A stretch of 64,000 bases of DNA from Sporosarcina sp. ACRSM. GTDB lineage: Bacteria; Bacillota; Bacilli; Bacillales_A; Planococcaceae. The stretch's first letter is position 1, and the number at the start of each line of letters is the position of its first letter. Location of the stretch: assembly GCF_022346545.1 (NCBI RefSeq), contig NZ_JAKRNU010000013.1, positions 62,001 to 126,000 of the forward strand. The letters run 5' to 3'. The translations under genes and the position numbers were made by a program. Under the pieces are notes generated by a model. The model worked only from the letters and a program-made list of their open reading frames with translations, was not told the DNA's origin and did not search any database. Shown here piece after piece: positions 35,022 to 44,550 of the stretch.

Positions 35022-36889
35022 TCATTTTCACCCTTCTTTGTATCCATAATCTCGCGTATATATTTATCGAGAGACCTTGCCAGTTCAATCGCTTCTTCAT
35101 ATTGATCTAAAGACCATTCATCCCGTGAACCTTTTAATTCATTTTTTAAAAACGAATTAAAATAAGTTCCTAATAAAGCCCCATTTGTTCTGACAGTCCC
35201 GTATATCCACCCATACCCTTTTCTTGGTAGAATATATCTTCCTTTTACCAACTCGTCGCCATCAAGATCAAAGTTAAAGTCTGCCACCAACTCCGGAATT
35301 AACTCTTCACGAATTAGTGTATCTAAATCTTTTCTTCTTTGGAAGTAAAATTTATCTGGACGAAGCAACCTTTCCGAGTTATCACTCTTTTTAGATTGCC
35401 TAATAAAATCTCTAGCTTTGCTTTCATCAATACCTAATAATTCTTGAAGTTCACGTATCTTTTTGTTTTCTTCTTCTAATTTTTCTTTTCTTTTCCTTAT
35501 CAATTCAGTTTCTACAAAGGTGTCCTTTTCAATCTTAAAATCCTCTGATTCGTTAGCTTCTCCCTTTGATAAATCTTTTGGTCCAGCTTCACCTAAATCT
35601 AGGTTTTTATCTTCCTTAATCTTTTTTATTGCATCCCGCTTAATTTTTTCCTTTTTATAATACTCCCACAATGGTTCCAAGCCTAACTCTTTATGATGTA
35701 TAAGTACAGCTGTATTATCTTCTTCCGTAAATGTTCCATCTTCCGATTCAATGGCTCTTAATGTACGACCGATAAATTGAGCATATGGTAGTAACGTTTT
35801 AAATGGACGGAAAATAGCTGCTATAGATAAAAATTTGTGGTCATATCCTTCACCTAACATCGCAACGTTGATAACCACATCAACTTTATCATCATTAATT
35901 TTATTAAGTTCTTTTTCCTGTTCGAACTTTTCGAGTTTACTATGGACGATTGATGATTCATATCCCCTTTCACTATAAATTTTTCGAATATCCTCTGCAT
36001 GATCAATACTACATGCAACAGCAATAATTTTATGTGGATTATTCGTTAGTTGCTGTTTTTCTTTCAAATACTTTAAAGAAAGATCAACAATCTTTTCATT
36101 ACTCTCTCTTGATAATGCAACAGAGCGTTGAATCCAGTTTTCTTCTCTTATATTTCCATCTCTTAGTTCATCTAGCGTGTATGTCCTGGTATCGTCGTTA
36201 TCAAGAGTAAAAAACATTTGATCAGGGACATGGTCAATTTTTTCTAAACTCTTTACGTATCCTTTTGCCATTGCCTGTGCAAGACTATATTTATATATTT
36301 CTTTTCCTTCAATGCTTCTACCATCACTTCTAAAAGGTGTTCCCGTAACCTTAAGCACTTTACTTCCCTCGAAATACTCTATAGCCCTTTTCCATGTTTT
36401 AGCTTCGGCGTGATGTGCCTCATCGATAATGATCATATCAAAGAAGTCACGATCAACTCTTCTTAACAACGATGAATCCAAACGCTCTTGTAATTTATGA
36501 ATATTCAACACCACTATATCTGCTTGCTGAATTATTTCATCTGTCAATGTTTTTTCGTATTCTATTAAAGTTGGTAAATGATGAACCTCGTCAAATACTC
36601 TAGAAAACATCCAGAAATTTTTGGGGTGCGTGGGGTCTAGTGATCCTAAAACAGAATCTCTAATTACAGTCTGCGGGGTAATAATGAGTACTCTTCCTTC
36701 AGATACTTTGTAAGGGGCGATCCCCATCAAACCAGTCTTTCCGGTTCCCGTCGGAAGTGTAACTAATGCATGTTCTTCACTTTTCTTAATTACAAAATGA
36801 TCATAAATTGCTCTGTATGCATCCTCTTGAGGTTCCCTTAAAAAACTATTACCGACAATATTTGCTGGTGCATCTAGAAAGTAACTCAT
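35018..36889 (-). CDS. DEAD/DEAH-box helicase (superfamily 2, restriction-type)
   Basis: The 623-residue product has a ResIII-like helicase core: motif I TLPTGTGKTGLM, motif II IIIDEAHHAEA, motif III VTGTPFRS, motif V NVAMLGEGYDH and motif VI QFIGRTLRA. A charged coiled coil (about 420-490) and a C-terminal domain of about 120 residues (DKFYFQRRKDLDTLIREELI, KGYGWIYGTVRTNGALLGTY) follow. No nuclease motif is seen. Such helicases occur in restriction and other defence modules. I start at ATG 36889 (MSYFLDAPANIVG); ATG 36895 is nearly as good, and the frame to 36907 overlaps the ribosome binding site. It is first in a two-gene operon. Confidence 0.82.
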   Translation of the reverse strand: MSYFLDAPANIVGNSFLREPQEDAYRAIYDHFVIKKSEEHALVTLPTGTGKTGLMGIAPYKVSEGRVLIITPQTVIRDSVLGSLDPTHPKNFWMFSRVFDEVHHLPTLIEYEKTLTDEIIQQADIVVLNIHKLQERLDSSLLRRVDRDFFDMIIIDEAHHAEAKTWKRAIEYFEGSKVLKVTGTPFRSDGRSIEGKEIYKYSLAQAMAKGYVKSLEKIDHVPDQMFFTLDNDDTRTYTLDELRDGNIREENWIQRSVALSRESNEKIVDLSLKYLKEKQQLTNNPHKIIAVACSIDHAEDIRKIYSERGYESSIVHSKLEKFEQEKELNKINDDKVDVVINVAMLGEGYDHKFLSIAAIFRPFKTLLPYAQFIGRTLRAIESEDGTFTEEDNTAVLIHHKELGLEPLWEYYKKEKIKRDAIKKIKEDKNLDLGEAGPKDLSKGEANESEDFKIEKDTFVETELIRKRKEKLEEENKKIRELQELLGIDESKARDFIRQSKKSDNSERLLRPDKFYFQRRKDLDTLIREELIPELVADFNFDLDGDELVKGRYILPRKGYGWIYGTVRTNGALLGTYFNSFLKNELKGSRDEWSLDQYEEAIELARSLDKYIREIMDTKKGENE

Positions 36890-37011
36890 TCCCATTCCGC
36901 CTCTCAAGTATAATTTAATTCTATTATCTATTTATATCAACATCACATATACAACTGGATATAGCGTCACTTACAATTTTCATCGACTAAATAAAAGGTC
37001 CCGTAGACTCT

Positions 37012-37177
37012 GTCGTTGTAACCAACATTTAACAACGACTTTTATTCGATTTTTCGACCTCACATAAGAATATACGTTCCCGTAAATATTATAACCTACC
37101 GGCTAGCTTCTGTGCAAATTCTAGTGCCAATTCAAGTTATTTAAGCAAGCCATTCCCCTGTAAAATCAGGAAATGGC
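37012..37177 (-). terminator. Two hairpins downstream of the dynamin operon
   Basis: An inverted repeat AAGCCATT..CCTG / CAGG..AATGGCTT lies at 37142-37177. A perfect 8-bp stem GTCGTTGT / ACAACGAC with a TTTTATT tail lies at 37012-37045. Both are within 240 bases of the operon's last stop codon at 37249. The rest of 36890-37248 shows no gene. Confidence 0.5.
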
Positions 37178-37248
37178 TTACGGCAATTATATCTGTCATG
37201 GAACTAATAGTGGAGAGTCCCACCAATACTTCTTCAGTATTCCCTTTC

Positions 37249-37629
37249 TTAAAATGACGGGTTACTTCGCGTATATCCGCCGCCTTGCTCCTTATCCCGG
37301 TCGATGTCCGTATTGCCGTCCCCATCTCTGTAATAACCCTTTACGTACGTTCCGTCTTGACGATAATAACCTTTTACGTCATGGGGCTCGACGAAGTGAG
37401 AAGTGTCCATTTGGATGGTGCACGGTTGAAATTGTAGCCGGTTTACGTGTTTTAAAGGATCTTGGTATTCCAGGTAAATGGTCCGTCCATCGATTGGGTG
37501 ATGAGCGGTGTATGCCTCCGTCACTTGTACAGGTTGTTTGAAGAGATTCCCTTGATAGTGGTCGGGCTGGCTATAGTCGTTGTCAAATGTAGCTGAAATG
37601 GAATGATCGTTAACACTGTATTGGTCCAT
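37249..37629 (-). CDS. Uncharacterised last gene of the dynamin operon
   Basis: The 126-residue product is polar, with no signal peptide or membrane segment. The N-terminal ~70 residues are rich in His, Tyr and Asp. The C-terminal part has two copies of a KGYYRxDGxY-type motif (VKGYYRQDGTYVKGYYRDGDG), as in many small Bacillales proteins with HGYYR-type tails, then a DxDxDxD-like acidic stretch. ATG 37629 has GAGGTGA eight bases upstream and starts 3 bases past the stop of the third dynamin gene, so it belongs to the same transcript. Function unknown. Confidence 0.7.
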   Translation of the reverse strand: MDQYSVNDHSISATFDNDYSQPDHYQGNLFKQPVQVTEAYTAHHPIDGRTIYLEYQDPLKHVNRLQFQPCTIQMDTSHFVEPHDVKGYYRQDGTYVKGYYRDGDGNTDIDRDKEQGGGYTRSNPSF

Positions 37630-37632
37630 TTT

Positions 37633-39414
37633 TCACTTCACCTCTTCTAGTATTTGTTTCAGGCTCGTTTCGAATTTATTGATTTCGCGAATTTTTTCGT
37701 CGAGCTCACTGCTTTCTCTTACTTTTCCAGTTAATTGGCCGTCAATGAGCCTCTTCTTGATTGATAACTGGGCTTCGAACTGCTCCATTGTCTGTGTTTG
37801 AATGGTGCTTATATTCGTTGTTATATATTCAAATACATTTTCCATGAATTCCTTACCGAGAGCCGATATATGGTCTGCCATCGTTTGCTGCAAAGCCGGT
37901 TTCGATTGTTCCAGTTTTTGCTTCATCATTTTCTTTTGTACAAAAGGCAGTGCAACCATACCCATGACGGGGATAATAAGTGACGCACCCATGACAAGCG
38001 CCAATGTGCTGGCTCCCCCCACAAGTAAGCCCGCTTTGAGCATTGTGTTTTCTGATTTCACTTCGACCTGGTCTTCCGTATTCTCCATTGTAAGTTCCGT
38101 GCGTACAATATTCTTAATCACTATGTTTTGTTCAAATGATTTGCTTAGACCTGTTGAAATTTCATGCTCCAATTTGCTGAAAAGCTCATGAATGTGTATG
38201 GAATATTGATCAATCCACTGCTCAAAGCCGCTTTGGATTGCAATCGGGATTTCCGTATTCATGAGATGGTCTATGTCCGTGCCGTTATAAACAGCAATGC
38301 GCTTGTTTATGTCTTTTTTTAACTTTTCAATGAAATGAACGATTGATTTTTCTACGATAAGCTCGATCTCTTTTTGCCTTTCCATGATATAATCATCCAA
38401 TTGGTCAATCCATGAGGATTTGTTGTCCATCCAGCTTGAAATCGCAGCCATCACATTCTCCAGTTCCTCTACATCCGCTTCATAAATTGCCTTGGCAGCA
38501 TTCGCTTCCTTTAATGCTGCTTCAAGTAATACGTTCACCCGAAATTGGTTTCTAGCCATCTTTTCCGATTGCCGATTTCCGTCCTCCAATAGTACGCGCA
38601 CCGTCTTTTCCAATTCACTTAATCCTGAATAGGCAATCAAGTTCGGTTCTTTTTGAGTTTTTCCTTCCATCCCTTTCTTCGCAGAAATCGGGATGACTAG
38701 GGGACGTTCTCCCTCGGTCAGATTACCAATCCGACGTTCGATATAATCTTTCACATCCTCCAGCTCATCCTCATCGTCAAAATGATCCATGAAGTTAGCC
38801 GGAAAGATGATTCGCTTTAGTCCTTCCTCATTTATCATTTTCTTCAGAAATTCATATTCTGAAGAATTTACAGGCTGGCGCGCATCTAATGTGAATAACA
38901 CAGCGTCTGCCTGTGGTATAATTTTTTTCGTCACCGCTGTACGATGTTCGTTCAAATCATTCAAACCAGGCGTATCGACCAACACAACACGATTTTTCAA
39001 TAAATCGGCTGGGAGAAATACTTTTACATAGTTTATATGCAACAGATCCTGTTCGGAAATTGCGCTATATTCAACTAGTGCATCCTGAGTGAGTTCTCTT
39101 TTTTCAATTTCCCCATCCTTTTTCACGATATGAAGCTCAGGTTTTTCACCATAAAAAACAGCGTGGATCAGGGCGGTTGTTGGAATAGCACCCATTGGCA
39201 TTAGTTCCTCTCCCAGTAGCGCATTCACCAATGTCGATTTTCCATGCTTAAACTCACCGACTACTACAATCGTATAATAATCGTTGTTTATATCGACTTT
39301 CAGTTCTTCCAACAAAGGAATTAATGCACTTTCAGGAAAGAGTCCTTGTAATTGTTGCAAGGACTCTACAATTAGATCCGAATAACGTTCCTTCTCTACA
39401 GACACTGTCTTCAT
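37633..39414 (-). CDS. Dynamin-family GTPase (third in operon)
   Basis: The 593-residue product has a GTPase domain with G1 GEFKHGKS (residues 53-60), G2 threonines in IPTTALI and G3 DTPGLND. Long stalk helices (about 290-420) follow, then a strongly hydrophobic paddle-like segment (GGASTLALVMGASLIIPVMG) where bacterial dynamins touch membrane, and a C-terminal helical return. The start overlaps the previous gene's stop by four bases (ATGA). It probably forms hetero-oligomers with the two neighbours, as paired bacterial dynamins do; that is inference. Confidence 0.88.
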   Translation of the reverse strand: MKTVSVEKERYSDLIVESLQQLQGLFPESALIPLLEELKVDINNDYYTIVVVGEFKHGKSTLVNALLGEELMPMGAIPTTALIHAVFYGEKPELHIVKKDGEIEKRELTQDALVEYSAISEQDLLHINYVKVFLPADLLKNRVVLVDTPGLNDLNEHRTAVTKKIIPQADAVLFTLDARQPVNSSEYEFLKKMINEEGLKRIIFPANFMDHFDDEDELEDVKDYIERRIGNLTEGERPLVIPISAKKGMEGKTQKEPNLIAYSGLSELEKTVRVLLEDGNRQSEKMARNQFRVNVLLEAALKEANAAKAIYEADVEELENVMAAISSWMDNKSSWIDQLDDYIMERQKEIELIVEKSIVHFIEKLKKDINKRIAVYNGTDIDHLMNTEIPIAIQSGFEQWIDQYSIHIHELFSKLEHEISTGLSKSFEQNIVIKNIVRTELTMENTEDQVEVKSENTMLKAGLLVGGASTLALVMGASLIIPVMGMVALPFVQKKMMKQKLEQSKPALQQTMADHISALGKEFMENVFEYITTNISTIQTQTMEQFEAQLSIKKRLIDGQLTGKVRESSELDEKIREINKFETSLKQILEEVK

Positions 39415-41354
39415 ACCCTCACTCTCCTATTCACATGTAACGCTTCAGAAACCATGTCCAGCTCGCGGTGGATGTCATTTAACTTCGTCTCAAAACGATT
39501 CAAAAGGAACTGCTTTTCTTGGATTGCATCCCCTTCGAGCCTGATTGTATACATCAATCTCTCCATCTGTGTTTCTTTAATTGCTACTTGCCGCTCAATC
39601 ATTTCCCCGTATTGCGTAGCGTATGCTTCCGACAAGCCCGTCCACTCTCGGACAAATGCATTGACTTTCTCTTCATTCGTCCTACTTAGTTGTGAGCTTA
39701 TTTGGATACGCAATTTCTCCTTCCTGTTCGACTCCCCTGTAATCATCTCCCACAACCCCTTACCTATTTCCAGAATGCTATAAAAAGTGACTGTCAACGC
39801 AACTCCCGTACCACTAAGGAGTTTCCCAACCATTGACTTTTCCCGCCATCCAAAAGTCAATTCATCCAGAAGTTCATCAAACAATACGATTCCCCCCTGC
39901 TTCTCAATACCAGTTAGCGAATTCCCTCCTATTGTTTCGTTCTCCTCCACAGCACCTAGAAATGCGAGTGTATAACGTTTCTCAAGCTTCTCCCACTCCT
40001 CGTTCAATTCCAGACTTGCATGATCCAAAGCCAACTGTAAAGTTTCCTCTATTCTTTTCTGTTTTCTGCTATGTAACTCCCGTTCAAGCGGGGCAATGGC
40101 TTCGTCAACTTCTTGGGAAAGTTGACTCAAACCGCTTGGCGACTGATCGAAGGTCCGGAGCCCTTCTTCCTTAATGGTAGACAGTTGATCACTATACCAT
40201 TGTTGAATTCGGAATCTTTCCCGCACCAACGTCAAATTCAGCACTTTTTTTGCTTCCATGCCCATCTTTCGGATACTGGTAAGTTGTTGTTGGAATGAAG
40301 CGACTTTTTCCTGCAACTGTTCATGCGTTTGCTTTAAGCTTTCACGTTCAAAACGGATTTTTTCTTGAATCACCTTTTCAATCATCCGCCGCGCTCGATC
40401 GATAGGCTTGCCTAACTTTACAGCTCCCCGCTCATATTGAAGGAAATTGGCAATATCTTGTTCCAAAGGGACAAAACCGGTCTGTTCTCTTTCCCATAGT
40501 TCCACCGGCTCTCCCATTTTTGTTGCAGGAGTCCCGTTTTCAGCAAGCTTCCGGTACAACTGCTGTTTCGCCGAAACGAGATAGACCTTTTCAGTCGGCA
40601 GCACTTTATGTAGATCTGTCAACACTTTTTGATAGACATCCCTTGCATCACTTTCGTTGTCTAAATCGTCTTTGAAATTAATGACAACAAAAACTTTCTG
40701 TATATCATTCGCAATCAGCCGGTCTTTCAAGAAACTCATCTCTGATGCTGACATCGCCTTTGTCGCTGCCAATAAAAAAATAGCGACATCCGCTTTCGGT
40801 ATCAGTTCGTTAGTGATCTGACCCCGGGATGGATCCAAATCGTTTAAACCAGGGGTATCGATAATCGTCACCCCTTCCTTGCATAGCTGGAGCGGGTACC
40901 CAACTTCTGCAAAATTGATGGCGTTCAAATTCTCCACTTCCCGTGCATATATCGCTTCGCTTTCCTTATCTCCTTTAATCGCCTCTTTAGGAGCTACTAT
41001 CTTTTTAAATTCCTCTTCACTAACTGTTTCGGCTGCCCTCTTGTCATCTTTAAAATACAGTTGGATAGACGGCCGTTCCTTATAAACAATTACATTCCGA
41101 ATAGCTGTGGTCGGTCTTGCAAGGGAAGGTAAAATCCTCCTTCCAAGCAGCGCATTAATGAACATCGATTTGCCCCTTGAGAACTCCCCAACGACAATCA
41201 ACTCAAATCGATCATCTTCCAAATCCTCTTTTAACCTCATCACTTTGCTTATATCCTCTTTATATCCAAGATCTTGAAGGACAAATGAAAGTTGGTTCAA
41301 TTGCATTAATACATTTATTTTTTTATCTTTAAACTCATTCAACGATAAGGTCAT
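39411..41354 (-). CDS. Dynamin-family GTPase (second in operon)
   Basis: The 647-residue product has G1 GEFSRGKS (56-63), where the following residue is Met instead of Thr, G2 in RPTTAIRN, G3 DTPGLNDLD and a G4-like FVVINFKDD. A long helical stalk and a membrane-contact segment (VGKLLSGTGVALTVTFYSIL) follow. I start at ATG 41354, nine bases after GGGGAGG; the ATG at 41363 directly abuts that Shine-Dalgarno. It overlaps the end of the first dynamin gene by 20 bases and the next by four, a tightly coupled layout. Confidence 0.87.
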   Translation of the reverse strand: MTLSLNEFKDKKINVLMQLNQLSFVLQDLGYKEDISKVMRLKEDLEDDRFELIVVGEFSRGKSMFINALLGRRILPSLARPTTAIRNVIVYKERPSIQLYFKDDKRAAETVSEEEFKKIVAPKEAIKGDKESEAIYAREVENLNAINFAEVGYPLQLCKEGVTIIDTPGLNDLDPSRGQITNELIPKADVAIFLLAATKAMSASEMSFLKDRLIANDIQKVFVVINFKDDLDNESDARDVYQKVLTDLHKVLPTEKVYLVSAKQQLYRKLAENGTPATKMGEPVELWEREQTGFVPLEQDIANFLQYERGAVKLGKPIDRARRMIEKVIQEKIRFERESLKQTHEQLQEKVASFQQQLTSIRKMGMEAKKVLNLTLVRERFRIQQWYSDQLSTIKEEGLRTFDQSPSGLSQLSQEVDEAIAPLERELHSRKQKRIEETLQLALDHASLELNEEWEKLEKRYTLAFLGAVEENETIGGNSLTGIEKQGGIVLFDELLDELTFGWREKSMVGKLLSGTGVALTVTFYSILEIGKGLWEMITGESNRKEKLRIQISSQLSRTNEEKVNAFVREWTGLSEAYATQYGEMIERQVAIKETQMERLMYTIRLEGDAIQEKQFLLNRFETKLNDIHRELDMVSEALHVNRRVRV

Positions 41355-44250
41355 CGTCCTCATCCTCCCCTTCGATGATAGCCGTCCACATTATTTCTGT
41401 AATCTGCAACTGTCCATAAGGCCCCACATGAATAAGAAGTTGCTGATTGTATTTTTCAGCTGAAATTAACTCCCCATATAGATTGTGGTCCAAGTGAACA
41501 TAGACGTTCACCCTGTAATGTTGATCATCATGAACATCTATCGTTTCGATAGCCAACTGGCTGAGGACAGTTTCATGTTCTGGATTTGCTTCATCTATGT
41601 ATTTTTCAATCTCTTGCTTCACTCCTCCTTTATAAGCCAAATAAGGGCTTAAGTCGTCACTGTTTCGGATATTCATGGCATTTACATATTCATTAAAAAA
41701 ATCAATGACGAAGCCCATAAGGTCATCTCGGGTAACTTCCGAAACAGTTTTTTCAATAATCTTCTCTTTTTGTGTATCAAGCGTTTTGATGAATTTAATT
41801 TTAAACTCGGTTTCAGATTGTAACTCAACCGTGTATTCCTTTTTCTTCACAAATCTCTCTTTATAGCCGGTTCGATCTTCAAATACAAATACTTCTGTCG
41901 TCCTAACCAGGTAGCTCGATATTCCCTTCTGTTCCAGTTCATCTACAACTGTCGACGTGAAATCGAAATACGCTCCCGAAGGCGACACATCATATATATA
42001 ATCATCGATTTCACGATAGGCTGTACTGCCTTCCAACAAATAAGGGGCTACCAATTCAAACATATTATCATTCAGGGCTTCCATGTAACTTTCGCGGTAA
42101 TTCAGCATGAACATCACCAAGTTGCTTTCGTTAATTTGGATAGGTTGCTGAATGGCTTGGCTGTTACTCATATCTTGCTCATTCCAGTCAGTAAAATCAC
42201 TGTCCAACGCTTCCGACTCCCCAGTCGCTAGACTGTCACTGTAAGTTTCGTATTCATATTCCGCATCACTTCTCAATGGTTCAGCCATTATACTTTCCCG
42301 ATCAAACAGTTTTGGTATATCAACGTTCAACAGAACAATTAGAAGACAGACAACTCCTAGAGCAACTGCCGACTTTTTGCGAATACCGATGATCTTCTGG
42401 ATCTCCGCTTCAATAGGCAACGTAAGCTTTTCTGGAACATATATAGTTGGCTGTTGCAATAGATGTTGATAGTCAAAGGATGCCCCTTTTATATCTTCAG
42501 TCTCATGGGAAGACAAATGCTCCATCCACCGGATTGCTTCTTTGCATTCTTTATAGGACGAGACAGGTAGTTCTGGCAACATACCGATGATCATCTCATT
42601 CTTATATTTTGCCTGTTGGTAATTCCCAAGCGGTTCTATTTCACGATAATCTTTCTGGAAAAAAGGGCCAATCGTGTTCGAATATGACGCAAACATACCT
42701 TGCAGCTCAGCTAACAATTCAAGCTTCTCATCTGGCAACTTGGAAAAATTCCGCATTTGCTGTTCCCATTTTTCATTCCATTGACTTGCAAGTGCCATCA
42801 TTTCATGCAAAAGATGTTCATAAACTTTTAATAGTTCTTGGTTGAGATCTTCAAAATAACGATGGAGAAGCTGTTCCATCGTTCTCTCTTCTCTTTTTAG
42901 ATTATCCATTTCTTTAGTATTTCGAGTTAGCTTCCGATTATATGCTTCCTGACTATCTAGTAGTTTTTCCAATTTTGATTTACGGAATAGAAAAACATTG
43001 CTATATTGCGACCACTTATTAGAAATAGCTTCCCTTTGTTCCTTCAGCTCATGGAAAGACCTATTCATCGATCCGAATTGCCGCTCGAGGTCTTGAAAGA
43101 GAAGCCAATTGAATGCCGGTATTTGTACAAAAGGATAACGATTCTTAAGTTGCTTGAGCAAATGGTTATGATTTTGAATTGCTTCATGGGATTCCAGCGG
43201 TGTCGTTAAAAGTTGGTGCAAGACGAGAACTTCGGATTCGAGTGTTTTCATATGATTATCAAATGCAATATACTCAGATTGCAATGAAGGCATCTGCTCA
43301 TGAAGTACCTGATTCATGAAATGAGCATAAAAATGGACCGGTGCCCTTTTCATTTCGGTAGCATATAAGTCACTGATATTACTCAGAATATCAGCGAATG
43401 CAGCGAAAAGACGCTCATTTTTTTCCTCATCCGTCATCCTGAATGTAGAGAAAATCTCTTCTACGTTTTCCCACATACTGAGTCCCAACTTCTTGTTGTC
43501 ATCCGATTTAAATGCCTCAAGCGCTAATTTTGATGATACGGGCGTCAAGGATTCAACAAGTTCGTTAAGTGTGCGATGGTTCGCCTCCAGAAAACTTTCC
43601 AACGGCTCCTCATCGTAATCATGAATATCAATCTTATTAATCACTCCATAAATCGGCAGATCCTGTTTTTTACTTTTTATCTCTTTTATTTTGAGTTTCT
43701 CTGTCTCTTGGCCCGTATGCCTAGCATCGAATACCCAGATTGCATAATCACCACGGGTGGAATGTGCATCCGCAGCTTCTGTATGATGATCAATACCGGA
43801 GTTATAACCTGGTGTATCAATTACTGTAATACCTTTTAGTATGTCGTTAGGTGTTTCAATTTCAATATAATCCAAATTGAGCCGATCAGCTTTTAAACTC
43901 CCCTCCACCTCTGTGGAAAGTTCGATGAAATCCGTCCGATTCACTTCCGTCGAAGTACCGTCTTTCTTTTTGGCGATAATCCGAAATCTAGGACCATACG
44001 TAATCTTTGTCGCAACGGCCGTCGTAGGAATGGTACCGGATTGGACAAGCTCTTCACCAAGCAGTGCGTTGATGAATGTAGATTTTCCCGCCTTAATTTC
44101 ACCAAGAATGACTACGTTCGTCGTCTGATCCTGAATTTTATCCAGGAGCTCGTCAACCCTACTTATGCTTTTATCATACTTTCGGAGGGGCGCTAGACTT
44201 CTCTTCCATCCATCCAACCCCTTATGTAGATGCTCTCTCCACACTTGCAC
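41335..44250 (-). CDS. Dynamin GTPase fused to a membrane span and two TcaA-like external domains
   Basis: The 971-residue product has an N-terminal dynamin-type GTPase: G1 GEIKAGKST (50-58), G2 IPTTAVA, G3 DTPGYNS and G4 NKID. A stalk of long helices (about 240-600) follows, then a single membrane span (about 626-645, SAVALGVVCLLIVLL) and about 325 residues predicted outside. The outer part holds two copies of an NTF2-like unit (LVMFMLNYRESYMEALNDNM and LMGFVIDFFNEYVNAMNIRN) of the type found at the C-terminus of TcaA/YvbJ wall proteins. GTG start 44250 follows AAGGAG. A cytosolic membrane-remodelling GTPase with an extracellular sensor is unusual. It is first in a four-gene operon. Confidence 0.85.
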   Translation of the reverse strand: MQVWREHLHKGLDGWKRSLAPLRKYDKSISRVDELLDKIQDQTTNVVILGEIKAGKSTFINALLGEELVQSGTIPTTAVATKITYGPRFRIIAKKKDGTSTEVNRTDFIELSTEVEGSLKADRLNLDYIEIETPNDILKGITVIDTPGYNSGIDHHTEAADAHSTRGDYAIWVFDARHTGQETEKLKIKEIKSKKQDLPIYGVINKIDIHDYDEEPLESFLEANHRTLNELVESLTPVSSKLALEAFKSDDNKKLGLSMWENVEEIFSTFRMTDEEKNERLFAAFADILSNISDLYATEMKRAPVHFYAHFMNQVLHEQMPSLQSEYIAFDNHMKTLESEVLVLHQLLTTPLESHEAIQNHNHLLKQLKNRYPFVQIPAFNWLLFQDLERQFGSMNRSFHELKEQREAISNKWSQYSNVFLFRKSKLEKLLDSQEAYNRKLTRNTKEMDNLKREERTMEQLLHRYFEDLNQELLKVYEHLLHEMMALASQWNEKWEQQMRNFSKLPDEKLELLAELQGMFASYSNTIGPFFQKDYREIEPLGNYQQAKYKNEMIIGMLPELPVSSYKECKEAIRWMEHLSSHETEDIKGASFDYQHLLQQPTIYVPEKLTLPIEAEIQKIIGIRKKSAVALGVVCLLIVLLNVDIPKLFDRESIMAEPLRSDAEYEYETYSDSLATGESEALDSDFTDWNEQDMSNSQAIQQPIQINESNLVMFMLNYRESYMEALNDNMFELVAPYLLEGSTAYREIDDYIYDVSPSGAYFDFTSTVVDELEQKGISSYLVRTTEVFVFEDRTGYKERFVKKKEYTVELQSETEFKIKFIKTLDTQKEKIIEKTVSEVTRDDLMGFVIDFFNEYVNAMNIRNSDDLSPYLAYKGGVKQEIEKYIDEANPEHETVLSQLAIETIDVHDDQHYRVNVYVHLDHNLYGELISAEKYNQQLLIHVGPYGQLQITEIMWTAIIEGEDEDDDLIVE

Positions 44251-44550
44251 GGCAAATACTCCTTATTCATTAAATTTTCAATCTCACTATCTACCATTAT
44301 AGTTCCATTTAACTATTAAAGATAGGACTCGTTAGTACTAAGAGCTATTTCCGATAAAAAGTTAATGGAGAAGGATTGGATGAGTGCGTGTGTAAGGTCA
44401 ATAGCCTTGCTTGAATTGAATTAACGGGTGGGAACCAAGCGTCCTTCTGAAACTTTGTCTCCGGAAGGCGCATGAATCTTTTCTTATATCATTGACGCAT
44501 ACGAAAAAGGCGACCGTCCCCGGCATAAAAGGGATGGTCGCCTGCCTGTG
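44251..44550. other. Leader of the dynamin operon and terminator of the lipoprotein gene
   Basis: On the minus strand TATAAT (about 44305) precedes the GTG start by roughly 50 bases, with no convincing -35. A strong hairpin (AGGCGACC / GGTCGCCT, 44508-44543) ends the lipoprotein transcript, so the dynamin operon has its own promoter. Confidence 0.5.

Noticed and set aside
37137..37325. Minus-strand frame of 62 codons at the end of the dynamin operon
   Set aside because: It overlaps the C-terminus of the 126-residue gene in another frame, has no ribosome binding site, and ends in the terminator hairpin.
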